A stretch of 64,000 nucleotides of DNA from Allium sativum (lineage: Eukaryota; Streptophyta; Magnoliopsida; Asparagales; Amaryllidaceae), in assembly GCA_030737875.1 (NCBI GenBank), contig CM060922.1, forward strand, positions 234,898,335 to 234,962,334. Reading direction: 5' to 3'. Both the position numbers and the translations under genes were made by a program. Shown here one piece after another: positions 32,102 to 43,524 of this stretch (the first letter of the stretch is position 1; the number at the start of each line of letters is the position of its first letter). Under the pieces are notes generated by a model, which saw only the letters and a program-made list of their open reading frames with translations, searched no databases and had not been told where the DNA came from.

Positions 32102-32951
32102 TGTAACGTCCCGTATTTTGAACAGACGAATAATTAATTTACTTAATTATTTGAATTGTCAATTGGTGATATAAACAACAATTTAATGTATATTATAATT
32201 ATAAGCGAGCTTGAAATGGCGCGGCAGTTCGTAATTTGGCGATTCGAACTTTAAATGAATATACAAAATCCGTTTTAAGTCGGATTTCTGTGAAACAAGA
32301 AACGCTCGAATCTGGTGAACTATTTTTTCTAATGGAAGAGAAAAATCGAGATTTCGTCATGTAGATTGTGAGTTGCGTCCAAATCAAATTTTAAAATAGG
32401 CGCTATGGAACTCCTTTATAATTTATAATGATTTATAAAAGGATTTAAATATAAATCGAGTATCAATATAACTGGGAACTTTGAAATATCAAGTTATAAA
32501 TACAGGTATGTTTATTTTGGTGCTGTATGATATTCTCTGTGAATATATACGATAATATTAATTTATTAATATTTAATAAATTGTTTTTAAAATATATTTA
32601 TATTTTATTGGTTTTATTTAGAGCCCTTAAAAATAGCCATTTTGCAAATGACCTCCGTTTTCGACGAAACCAATTTTATTGGATCTGCAATATTTAATTA
32701 TTGCTAGATTTCAATTTTCGTGATTTTTAGAGTCAATATGTGGCCATACGGGATTTTAATGTGAAAAACAGTCGATAGTTCGACTTTAAAAATATGCTGT
32801 GTGAGCAAACGGATTCGGATTTCGACGAAACAAGTTTCATTGGGTCCGTATTTTCGAACTATATGTGCATGTCCATTTTCATGATTTTTTGGGTATTGTA
32901 TGTGATCATGGGAATTTTTAAGAACCAATACGAATAGCGTGTGATTACATG

Positions 32952-32963
32952 TTAATATAAAAA
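32952..32963 (+). promoter_or_regulatory. Candidate TATA box, element D 5' LTR
   Basis: The sequence ttaatataaaaa sits downstream of the gaaac modules, as in element A. The second LTR has it at about 39109-39120. Confidence 0.35.
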
Positions 32964-34542
32964 TCCATGAAGCTTCCACAACAAGCCAGAACTTATCATA
33001 CATAACACCCTTACTAACCTTAACCTAATTCTATTTACTCTCTGGTCAACAAAAAATCTGCCGTTACTTTTCTGTTTCCTCTCAACAAAAATCACAAGTT
33101 CAAAAAGTCATATTAATCCAAATAAAAATCTATAAATCTTTGAATATATATTTATGGAATCCTAACGAAAATCTCGACTCTCTCGTATCATATTTATATT
33201 GATCGACATCTTCTTTTCCGTCGCTGGAAAGTGAACAGCGAACTAGGGTTAAGGATTTAAGGGATGGAAGCAATGATTCATGTTGTTGAGGTGCATTTCA
33301 TATTCGTAATGGAGAGTGGAAGGTGTTGGTGGATTTTTGAAGGATCCAACGTTGAATGGTGTCGATACTGGTACTGCTGTCGAGGCTTTGGAGGTCGACA
33401 TTGCTTCCTTGCTCCTGAGCCTGGGTTCGATAAAATTAACATGGGGATGTAGAGGTTGGTGGGAGATAAACGTTGGTGGTTGCGGGTTGAAGAACGGTGT
33501 GGAAATGAAAGGGTCGATGGAGGTTAAAGACGGCGGAATGGTGATGGAGCTATCGGGTTCGATATTTTGTCGGGGAAGAAGGAGGGATAAATATCTTTTA
33601 TGGGTCTGGGCTTGGAATTTGAGCGAGCTGGGTTTTAAAATCTGATGTTGGGCCAGATGAGAGGTTAAGGCCCATTTTTAATTTTAAACCCATGTTTTTA
33701 TTTTAAATTAAATGTATTAACTTGAGTAAGTCATAACTTGGTCATACGTGAACGAAATTCAGCGAAACAAGATCCGACAGGATCGTATGGACGGACACTA
33801 CCCAATGGAACTGATTTGGAGTGAATTGGAGCTTGTTACAATTTATAGAAAAATAAATTGTCTGTTTGAATCAAGTGACAGTTATCGTTATTTAACGATG
33901 ATCGTCCAGTGTGAGTAAATCTCACTAACTCTGATCAGTATTCATATTTTTATAACATATTTATAGAACAGATAAATGACGATTGGTTGCTGTGTGTTGA
34001 CTGTTTGGTTAAACTGCTGATTGACTGGTTAAAATTATAGATAACGATATATATAAATCGTTAACTAAATATTGGTTTTGTTTATCAGAATATTTCATAC
34101 GGAAATAATATTGGTGTGAATTATATTGTGTAACATCTGTGGATGCAGGGAAATAGGTCGGAGGGATCCAACTGGATTCCTCAACAATTATTTTATTGGT
34201 TTTCGCATATTATGATATACATTGTGATATTCAATCTGTTATTGATTATCTGTGTTTGGACGATATTGATCATTTTTAATTGGTATTTTAAATACCATAA
34301 GGAATACTGGAATGTAAAAAGGGGATTTTTCAATGTTATATTGAAATAGAATTATTTATAAAATCAAAAGGATTTTATAAAAAGAATATTTAAAATCAAG
34401 GGATTTTATAACAAGAAATATTTGTAAATGTATACAGATTTTATAAAAGGAAATAATTATAAAATGAAAATAGTTTAAAAAAGAGAAATATTATAAAATG
34501 AAAAGAATTTTATAAAAAGAAATTTTTTACATTTGGAACGAG

Positions 34543-34563
34543 ACCCGTGCTTCGCACACGGGT
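34543..34563 (+). other. GC hairpin acccgtg-cttcgca-cacgggt in element D 5' LTR
   Basis: A perfect 7-bp stem around a 7-base loop, in a very AT-rich setting just after repeated ttttataaaaagaaa words. It is unchanged at 40721-40741 in the other LTR. Confidence 0.8.
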
Positions 34564-34792
34564 ATAACATGATATGGATTTAAAGAAAATTGTAAATAGG
34601 GATCTGTTTTAAACAGATAAATGGAGTAGAATAATTTATAAATAATACTTTATAAATTAAGTAAATATTTATCATTGGATAAATGGAATATATAAGTTAA
34701 GACTAATATAGAGAAGTAAGAATCGATTTCAACATCGACGTCTGAAACTGAATATGGACGTAGAGTTAATCGAATATTACTTATTCGAAAAG

Positions 34793-34861
34793 GAGTCAAA
34801 CAAAAAGGAGTCAAACAAAAGGAGTCAAACAAAAGGAGCCAAACAACAGGAGTCAAACAAA
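34793..34861 (+). repeat. Short tandem repeat ggagtcaaacaaaa in element D 5' LTR
   Basis: Five copies of ggag(t/c)caaaca(a)... spaced 14-16 bases. The other LTR has four copies at about 40975-41024. The difference is one unit. Confidence 0.85.
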
Positions 34862-36700
34862 TAAGTTAAATAAATGAGTTTTGGAAACGTTTTCCAAATA
34901 TAGAATCAGAGATATTTTCTAAACATAGAAAATGGAATGTTTTATTTATAATGAATTAAGAAATGGAGTTAAGCTAAATTAGGAACTGACTGGAGATTAG
35001 TTAAGTTGAATGGTTTTCTTAGTGTCTATCTGATGTTGGTTTCGACCTTCGGGATTAATACTTAGGGAATTGTTCTCATACTAGTTTAGAGTCAGAGAGT
35101 GATGGATGTGGAAGAATAGTGATAAGTAAATGGGCAATGGAAATGTTTCCAATGTTCATAACATATATTTCCTGAATATAGAAAAAAGGAAATATGAATA
35201 TATATATATATGATGTTTGATCAATAGAAATTCCAATTGGAAATAAGAATGTTATTTGCACACGTGTTTTCATTTGATAGTTAAATCACCGATTATCAAA
35301 GTTTTTGACCATTTTTACATTGTTAATATGGAGAGACCAGTTAGATTATTATCCGAAGAACCACTTCGTATTGACATAAGCGTTGCAAACCAAATATGCT
35401 GTTGATCCTAGGTAGAAATTGCCTAAGATGGATTCACAGAAGAGTGCCTTTAGTTTGTCCAGTCCCAGGACAACTTGAATGGACGAATATTTGACAGAGT
35501 AAGCTTAACAGAACATATATACATTGATCTCTTCAAACGTATTATGTTTGGTGGTGGAGGAATTCGTTTCTCTTAGCTTTATACTCGTGATACCTTTAAG
35601 GAAATCGATAATGATTTGACGGGTAGGACGATCTGGCATTCAAAGTAAATGAATATATGATATGTAAAAAGGTAAGTTATGGCCTCTAGCCTCACAACTG
35701 GGAAATGACAAAAATCGGGCAGGCAGCATGGCTTTGTGGGTAGCTCCCATTAGGGTGTATAATCACCTATATAGAGAATATTCATTTCCTTCTTTAATCT
35801 ATCGATGTTGTCCCTTATCGGGAAACGGTTGTTGATCCCAACCGTTGGTGATATACATTCGATACACTCATGCGAAATGAGTGGTCGGTCATGTGTGGCT
35901 GCGTTGCAAAATGTTCTTATTGAACTCGGTGTATTATCCTCTAGAGATACACTGTCGGAAGGTGGTTCCATACCTTGTCACAGTTGGGAGTCCATTATCC
36001 AATAAGTGCTCGTTGTTTTGATTGTATACTATGTATGTAGAGTTTGAGATGAAAGTGTTTCTGCTAGACGATTATTATGGTTGATAGACACTATTATAAT
36101 ATCAATGAGTTTTGATATAAAGATTATCATCTCTTTCAAAATGATTTGAAAATTAAATCAAATTGATTTGGATTCTCATATGGGAAAAACCCATTCCGTT
36201 ATAAGGCGTGGTCTTATGATATAACGTTTTATTGCTCAAACTCTTTCGAATTGTTTCACTCACACCGGTCCCATGACGGACCCAGAGTTTATTTTGTTTC
36301 GTTTTTACCTAAACTCTTGGGTGCCCAAATTTGTATGGGTAGTCAAGTAATCAGGATTTTATAGATGTACTTGAAGAGCTTGGAGTAGAAGGCTTCATGA
36401 TTATATAGCTATTGTTATTTTCTCTATGTTGTAAGTGTTATACTCTGATAATGTTACTGTACACATATACTGATTTTATCTCAAAGTTATGTATTTATTA
36501 TATATTGTTCGTTCTGCTGTGAGATTCATGTTTACCCTGATGTAGTATGTTCTTCTTCTACTTTTATTCTAAGTTTCTATCTTATCTATTCTCACTCTCT
36601 AATTTCTTTCATGGACTATCCGGTATTTTCTGATGCTTGGGTAGTCGACATTGAGTTTATGTCGATAACCAGGATTGCGAAATCCCCCGGGACGTTACAG

Positions 36701-36712
36701 TGGTATCATAGC
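36701..36712 (+). other. Primer binding site of element D
   Basis: The sequence tggtatcatagc begins one base after the LTR end and differs from the initiator-Met site at one base (t for g). Confidence 0.85.
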
Positions 36713-38239
36713 TTAAGGTTAAGTGAATTACCTTGGCTCTGTGGCGTAACTCGATAGAGATGGGGTTAGTAATACCCTAGATTGAGTTTTAGTGTAGATA
36801 TACGAGTGAACTTATTCGTAGATTCTATAAAAAATAATTTTATATTGTGGAGATTTATTGGTTGAGTAGTTCGTGAATTCTGGTCGATCAGTTTGATCCA
36901 CTGTATCGATAGGGGTTACTAAACACTTGAATACGATAAACCGACGCGGTATGTTTTGAAAAAGGGTAAATGAAATAATTTTACCCAGATTATACTTTGG
37001 TATAAAATAATGATTGATATTTGAAGTATTATCGTATATTGAATGTGTTGGTTGTGATTATAATCGAGTAAGATTATCAGTTAAATGGTTATGTAAATAA
37101 CCAGTCAGAATTAATATAAGTATAATATTAGAAATCAAGATGAATTAAATCTAAAATTTAAATTATAATTAAAATTAAAAATATGAAAATTTGAATATAT
37201 GTTTGAAATGTACTTAGACTTAATATATGAGAATTTTGAAATCCTGGGAGATTTTAAATTGTTTTACAAGCACTGTGAATGGTATTTTGAAATGTATTTT
37301 AAAATGGAAGGGTTTAGGAATGGTTTTGAAAGGAATATAGTATTGAACTCAATTCGATCGCTGGAAAATAGATTCCGATGATGACAGATGCATCATCGGT
37401 GTTCACTTTCGAGTTTGTAAGTGATAGGTTGCTACCAAAGATTTTGTTTTAAAATTGTTTTGCAAAAAACAAGTTATTCAGAAATTCAAAGTTTTTGAAT
37501 TGTTATTATGATTTCAAATTGATTTGAAATAGAAACCCATGAATTTAAATTCTAGAATTTAAATTTAACTTGTGAAGTTAAACAGAATGAGATGGTAAAA
37601 GCAAATAAATAAACTAGAATTTAACTTGAACCAAGTTAAATAAAACTGGATCTGATTTAAGAATAATCTGGAATGGAATTGAGATGATAAGTTAAGAGTT
37701 TGGAATAAAGAATAAAGCTTGAGTTTGAAATGAAATTTGGCTTAGATAGAACCAAACGATTGAGTTGAAAATGGAATTTGGCTTGATTAAAAGCGAATGG
37801 TTGTATTGGAGATAAAAGTGATACGAGTTTGATTGGGATGACATTGGTATATGTAAAATTGGTAACAGGTGGAAAGGATATAATGATATGCCCGACAAAA
37901 AAAGGTACAAGTTTATTTTTATATGAGTTGGCTGATTTATGAGCCCGTTTGGCAAGCCGCTCAGCTGTTTGATTTTCTTTTGGATTGGAGAAGGCCTGGA
38001 GAGGGGAGTTGTAGTTGTACCGATTGAGCCGTACAAAGGAGGTGCGGGTGAAATTTTCCGAAAATTAGAGGTGTTAGTAAATTTTCAGAATTTTTGAAAA
38101 TTTTAGTTAGTCGGAATAGATTAATATTTTAATTGATATTAATTAGTTCAGTTGAAACTGAAGTTAAGAAGTAAACAAATAAATTTACCCAGTTAACAGG
38201 GCTTGTTCCTACATTAGCAATTTCGAGGATGAAATTATT

Positions 38240-38253
38240 TTAAGGGGAAAGAA
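38240..38253 (+). other. Polypurine tract of element D
   Basis: The purine-rich ttaaggggaaagaa lies directly before the second LTR start tgtaacgtccc at 38254. Confidence 0.82.
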
Positions 38254-40720
38254 TGTAACGTCCCATATTTTGAGTAGAAGAATAATTAATTTATTTAATT
38301 ATTTAAATTATCAATTAGGCGATATAAACGACAACTGAACGTATAACTTATATTAATTATAATCGAGCTTGAAATGGCACGATAGTTCGTAATTTGGCGA
38401 TTCGAACTTTAAATGAATATACATAATCCGTTTTAATTCGGATTTCTGTGAAACAAGAAACGCTCGAATCTGACGATTTATATTTTTGTAATGGAAGAGA
38501 AAAATCAAGATTTCGTCGTGTAGATTGTGATTGTGTCCAAATCAAATTTTAAAATAGCCGCTATGGAATTCCTTTATAATTTGTAACGATTTATAAAAGG
38601 ATTTAAATATAAATCGAATATCAATATAACTGGGAACTTTGAAATATCAAGTAATAAATCTTGATATGTATATTTTGGTGTTGTATGATATTCTCTGTGA
38701 ATATATACGATAATATTAATTTATTATTATTTAATAAATTATTTTTAAAATATATTTATATTTTATTTGTTTTAATTAGAGCCCTTAAAAATAGCCATTT
38801 TGCAAACGACCTCCATTTTCGACGAAACCAATTTTGTTGGATCCGCAATATTAAATTATTGCTAGATTTCAATTTTCGTGATTTTTAGAGTCAGTATGTG
38901 GCCGTACGGTATTTTAATGTGAAAAAGTTCGATAGTTCGACTTTAAAAATTTGCTGTGTGAGCAAACGGATTCGGAATTCGACGAAACAAATTTTGTTGG
39001 GTCCATAATGTCGAACTTTATGTGTACGTCCATTTTCGTGATTTTTTGGTTATTGTATGTGATCACAGGAATTTTAAAGAACCAATACAAATAGCGTGTG
39101 AATATATATTAATATAAAAATACATGAAGCCTCCACAACAAGCCAGAACTTATCCAATATAACACCCTTACCAACCTAAACCTAATTCTATTCACTCTCT
39201 GTTCAACACAAAATCCGCCGTTACTTTTCGATTTCCTCTCAACAAAAATCGCAAGTACAAAAAATCATATTAATCCAAATAAAAATCTATAAATCTTTGA
39301 ATATATATTTATGGAATCCTAACGAAAATCTCTACGATGTTGTATCCTTTTTATGTTGCTCGACGTCTTCTTTTCCGCCGCTCGACATCTTCTTTTCCGT
39401 CGCTGGAAAGTGAACAGCGAACAAGGGTTAAAGATTTAAGGGATGTGAAGCAATGATTCATGTTGTTGAGGTCGATTTCGGATTCGTAGTGGAGAATGGA
39501 AGGTGTTGGTGGATTTTTGAAGGATCCCGCATTGAATGGTGTCAATACTGGTACTGCTGTCAAGGCTTTAGAGGTCGACATCGCTTCCTTGCTCCTGAGC
39601 TCGAGTTCGATAAAAAGAACATGGTGATGTAGAGGTCGGCGAGAGATAAACGTTGGTGGTTGCAGGTTGAAGAACGATGTGGAAATGAAAGGGGCGATGG
39701 AGGTTAAAGATGGCAGAATGGTAATGGAGCTATCGGGTTCGATCTGTTGTCGAGGAAGAATGAGGGATAAATATCTTTTGCGGGTCTGGGCTTGGAATTT
39801 GAGCGGGTCGGGTTTTAAATCTGATGTTGGGCTAGATGAGAGGTTAAGGCCCATCTTTTATTTTAAACCCATGTTTTTAATTTAAATTAAATGTATTAAC
39901 TTGTGTAAGTCATAACTTGGCCATACCTGAATGAAATTCAGCGAAACAAGATCCAACAGGATCGTATGGGCGGACACTACCCAATGGAACAGATTGGGAG
40001 TGAATGTGAGCTCGTTACAATTTATAGCAAAATAAATTGTCTGTCTGAATCAAGCGACAGTTATCGTTATTTAAGATGATCGTCCAATGTGAGTAAATCT
40101 CACTAACTCTGATCAGTTCATATTTTTATAACGTATTTATAGAACTAATAAATGATGATTGGTTGCTGTGTGTTGACTATTTGGTTAAACTGCTGATTAA
40201 CTGGTTGAAATTGTAGCTAACGATATATATAAATCGTTAACTAAATATTGGTTCTGTTTATCAGAATATTTCATACGGAAATGATATTGATGTGAATTAT
40301 ATTGTGTAACATCTGTGGATGCAGGGAAATAGGTCGGAGGGATCCAACTGGATTCCTCAACATTTATTTTACTGTTTCCGTATATTGTGATATACGACGT
40401 GATATTCAATCTGTTATTGATTATCTATGTTTGGACGATATTGATCATTTTTAATTGGTATTTTAAATAACATAAGGAATATTGGAATGTAAAATGGGGA
40501 TTTTTCAATGTTATATTGAAATAGAATTATTTACAAAATTAAAAGGATTTTATAAAAAGAATATTTAAAATCAAGGGATTTTATAACAAGAAATATTTGA
40601 AAATGAATAGAGATTTTATAAAAGGAAATAATTATAAAATCAAAATAGTTTTAAAAAAATAAGTATTATAAAATGAAAAGAATTTTATAAAAAGGAAAAT
40701 TTTACATTTGGAAGGATTAG

Positions 40721-40741
40721 ACCCGTGCTTCGCACACGGGT
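40721..40741 (+). other. GC hairpin in element D 3' LTR
   Basis: This is the second copy of the acccgtg/cacgggt stem with the loop cttcgca, identical to 34543-34563. Confidence 0.8.
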
Positions 40742-41358
40742 ATAACATGATATGGATTTAAAGAAAATTGTAAATAGGGAACTGTTTTAAATAGATAAAC
40801 GGAGCAGAATAATTTATAAGTAATACTTTATAAATTAAGTAAATATTTATCATTGGATAAAGGGAATATATAAGTCAGGACTTATATAGAGAAGTAAGAA
40901 TCGATTTCAACATCGACATCTGAAACTGAATATGGACGTAGAGTTAATCGAATATTACTTATTCGAAAAGGAGTCAAACAAAAGGAGTCAAACAAAAGGA
41001 GCCAAACAACAGGAGTCAAACAAATAAGTTAAATAAATGAGTTTTGGAAACGTTTTCCAAATATAGAATCAGAGATATTTTCTAAACATAGAAAATGGAA
41101 TGTTTTATTTATAAGGAATTAAGAAATGGAGTTAAGCTAAATTAGAAACTGACTAGAGATTAGTTAAGTTGAATGGTTTTCTAAGTGTCTATCAGATGTT
41201 GGTTTCGACCTTCGGGATTGATACTTAGGGAATTGTTCTCATACTAGTTTATAGTCAAAGACTGATAGATGTGGAAGAATAGTGATAAGTTAATAAGCAA
41301 TAGAAATGTTTTCCAATGTTTATAACATATATTTTCTGAATATAGAAAATAGGAAATA

Positions 41359-41360
<2 letters not shown>

Positions 41361-41415
<55 letters not shown>

Positions 41416-41416
41416 T
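41361..41416. repeat. Long AT microsatellite near the truncated end of element D
   Basis: About 55 bases of (TA)n with one tacata interruption. The other LTR has only about 14 bases at 35199-35212. It lies about 90 bases before the deletion junction. Confidence 0.9.
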
Positions 41417-41519
41417 TGGTCAATAGAAACTTCAATTGGAAATAAGATTGTTGTTTGCACACGTGATTTCATTTGATATAGTTAAATCACCGACTATATT
41501 TTGAACGGATAATAAACAT

Positions 41520-42085
41520 ATAAAACTTGCATCACAAATTAGATCTAAATTAACATATGAACTTGCATCGCAAATTAGATCTAAATTAACATGTGAACTT
41601 GTATCATAAAAATTAACATATGAACTTGCATCACAAATTAGATCTAAATTAACATATGAACCTACATCATAAATTAGATCTTAATTAACATGTGAACTTG
41701 TATTATAAAAATCAACATATGAATTTGCATCACGAATTAGATCTAAATGAACTTGTATCATAAAAATTAACATATGAATTTCATCACAAATTAGTTCTAA
41801 ATTAACATATGAACCTACATCATAAATTAGATCTAAATTAACATGTGAATTTGTATTATAAAAATCAACATATGAATTTGCATCACAAATTAGATCTGAA
41901 TGAACTTGTATCATAAAATTTAACATGTGAATTTGCATCACAAATTAGATCTAAATGAACTTGTATCATAAAAATTAACATGTGAATTTGCATCAAAAAT
42001 TAGATCTAAATGAAATTGTATCACAAAAATTAACATGTGAATTTTCATCACAAATTAGATCTAAATGAACTTGTATCACAAAAAT
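41520..42085. repeat. 55-bp tandem array, element B 5' LTR
   Basis: Same unit as 24950-25510 (aattaacatgtgaatttgcatcacaaattagatctaaatgaacttgtatcataaa-like), with small differences in unit order and length. Confidence 0.85.
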
Positions 42086-42706
42086 TAGCATATTAAATAG
42101 AAATTTGCATAAACTACAAACTAGCATGGGTCTAATCATATAAGATATGATTTGCATAGATCTATACACATAAAGGTGAACTCGCATTTATGAACAAGGT
42201 TTTCACATAACTTGCATGAGATTTGCATACAAACTTACATTAAACTTGCATATGTAATTAGATACAAACTTACATTAAACTTGCATATATATTTTAGACA
42301 TGTTAATATACAAACTTGCAGATGATTTAGGCATGTAGATTAATTACACAAAATTAATCAAATATAGCATATGTGCTAGACATATGAATCAACATCATGA
42401 ATCTCTATACATAATACAACAACTAGTGTATATTCACAAAACAGACAATGTCATATCGGTCAATGATTCAATAGGCATAATCTTATAATCCAAATTATAG
42501 CTTATCATAACTAATTTATTAATTATTTTATTAGAGAAATTGTACTCACAAAGAACGGATTAGAGAAGAGAATATTTCGTTCGTCGTTTGTATTAGAATC
42601 CCGACTTGCAATTCCTAAGCTTTAAGAAAAGGATGAACTATTCCAGCAGCAGCATGGTGGCTAAGAGATTAAATTAGTTTAGGTTTAGAGTAGGAGTTTA
42701 TGTGTA

Positions 42707-42715
42707 CTTATATAG
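42707..42715 (-). promoter_or_regulatory. Candidate TATA box, element B 5' LTR
   Basis: ctatataag on the minus strand, identical to the other LTR. As this is the 5' LTR, this copy would have driven element B. Confidence 0.5.
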
Positions 42716-42949
42716 AAGAGTAGCTTTAATTCTAGCCATTAGATCAGTCTATGAGTAATCAGAGCCATCCAATCAAAGTAATGTGTCACTCAGCCAATCA
42801 TAGCATGACCATAAGCCCTAACACCTTAGAATTTGTCGCAAACCCAATCAGAGAAGGCCACGTAAAAAAACAATCCTTAACCAACAAAAATGTGCCATGT
42901 GCGCCACATGATGCATACACGTCATATACATATATGTATGTATATATTT

Positions 42950-42992
<43 letters not shown>

Positions 42993-43415
42993 TATCTATC
43001 TTCCCAATTAACCATTTTCACACTAAACCACTTTTTGAACTGCGTTCACACTAAGCCACTTTTTAGCCATTCCCCTAAAACAAAAATATGGCGTTGGCGG
43101 GGATCGAACACTGTACCTCTTGTATGCAAGTCACATGTTGTAACCAAACGAGCTACTACGTCTTTTTCTTACAAAACTTAGAACAATGCTAAACATTATT
43201 CTCTTCTCATTCCTCTTTTTCATGTTTTGCTGCAATATTTAATTTAAAGATATCTTCTTCATACGAAATCCAATTTATGCAAACTCGGACTCTATCTCAA
43301 GAAGAATTCCGAGAAGAACGCAATGGTGCAACCCGTTTCACCTAATTCTTCTTTTTCAAATTAATTGTTTTCTAATTTGTTATTTTAATATTCTCAGAAA
43401 ATACGGGGTGTTACA

Positions 43416-43524
43416 TGCGCTATGATAAATTAGCGCGCTATTATTGAACTATAGGGAACATTTGCGCTATTATAACTACAATAGCGCAAGCACTGCGCTA
43501 TGCGCTATTTGTCGCTATAGCACG
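43416..43524. repeat. gcgctat-rich spacer with a 10-bp stem palindrome
   Basis: 109 bases between elements B and C. The word gcgcta or its complement occurs about seven times. A perfect inverted repeat ttgcgctatt/aatagcgcaa with an 8-base loop lies at 43462-43489. The motif continues after element C (acacgctatag, 54549), so C inserted into it. It may be part of an older DNA element. No identity is assigned. Confidence 0.65.
43520..43524. other. Target site duplication of element C, left copy (gcacg)
   Basis: gcacg precedes the LTR start tgaaacacc. The five bases after the right LTR (54549-54553) are acacg, four of five identical. Confidence 0.65.

Larger units (their letters stand above)
32102..36699 (+). 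repeat. Element D 5' LTR, complete
   Basis: It starts tgtaacgtcccgtattttg and ends ccccgggacgttaca. It shares with element A's LTR: an early aaatggcgcggcagtt, gaaacc-type modules, a TATA-like ttaatataaaa, a gaaattcagcgaaacaaga block (33748), the ggtttcgaccttcggga stretch (35037) and cccatgacgga near the end (36270). The region after the TATA (about 33000-33660) is unrelated to the matching place in A. Frames there (such as 33316-33645 plus) have no recognisable product. Confidence 0.9.
36700..38253 (+). other. Element D interior: noncoding
   Basis: 1554 bases between the LTRs. All frames are short. None shows gag, protease, RT or integrase motifs. The last 200 bases resemble element A's 3' interior (gtacaaaggagg, then gaaattttccgaaaatta). 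This is where a packaging or priming signal could lie; that is inference. Confidence 0.8.
32102..41500 (+). mobile_element. Element D: LARD-like non-autonomous LTR retrotransposon, 3' LTR truncated
   Basis: Left LTR 32102-36699 (4598 bases), interior 36700-38253 (1554 bases), right LTR from 38254, cut off near 41500. LTR ends are perfect inverted repeats (tgtaacgtccc and gggacgttaca). The primer site and purine tract are present. The interior has no gag or pol, and no recognisable protein. Long LTRs around a noncoding interior are the hallmark of LARDs. The LTR layout and the sequence near the purine tract resemble element A, so A-like elements are the likely source of enzymes. The right LTR has lost its last ~1.35 kb together with about 0.1 kb of element B. 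Confidence 0.88.
38254..41500 (+). repeat. Element D 3' LTR, 3'-truncated
   Basis: It matches 32102 to about 35290 and then stops at taaatcaccgactat. The remaining ~1.4 kb of LTR is absent. Sequence passes into element B's LTR (ataataaacatataaaacttgc) by about 41505. Because the matching region of B's intact left LTR (about 24817-24925) is also missing here, one deletion removed both. The 167-codon minus frame at 39351-39854 is not preserved in the other LTR and is not called a gene. Confidence 0.85.
1..43415 (-). mobile_element. Element B: Tekay-like Ty3/gypsy retrotransposon, internally deleted, hosting nested insertions
   Basis: This is the outermost element of the nest. Its 3' LTR (minus-strand sense) starts about 210 bases before the window, as judged by matching base 1 to about 30124 in the other LTR, and ends at 26825. 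The interior is 26826-29912. The 5' LTR starts at 29913 and ends at 43415. LTR ends read tgtaacacccc on the minus strand at 26825 and 43415. A primer site and a purine tract flank the interior. The interior is only about 3.1 kb against about 5.1 kb in related element C, because most of gag, RNase H and the integrase core is missing. Element A interrupts the left LTR and element D the right LTR. Confidence 0.88.
41505..43415 (-). repeat. Element B 5' LTR, part beyond element D
   Basis: It matches about 24925-26825 of the left LTR, including the 55-bp array (41520-42085), a TATA-like ctatataag on minus at 42707-42715, an AT microsatellite (42926-42991) and the terminus ggggtgttaca at 43415. Confidence 0.87.

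Noticed and set aside
32102..32112. Terminal inverted repeats tgtaacgtccc/gggacgttaca as a DNA transposon
   Set aside because: The inverted ends bound a 4.6-kb direct repeat with primer site and purine tract, which is an LTR structure.
39351..39854. 167-codon minus-strand frame in element D's 3' LTR
   Set aside because: The matching region of the 5' LTR (about 33200-33660) does not keep the frame, and the plus strand has rival frames. Pro/Ser/Leu-rich composition is what GC-skewed noncoding sequence gives.
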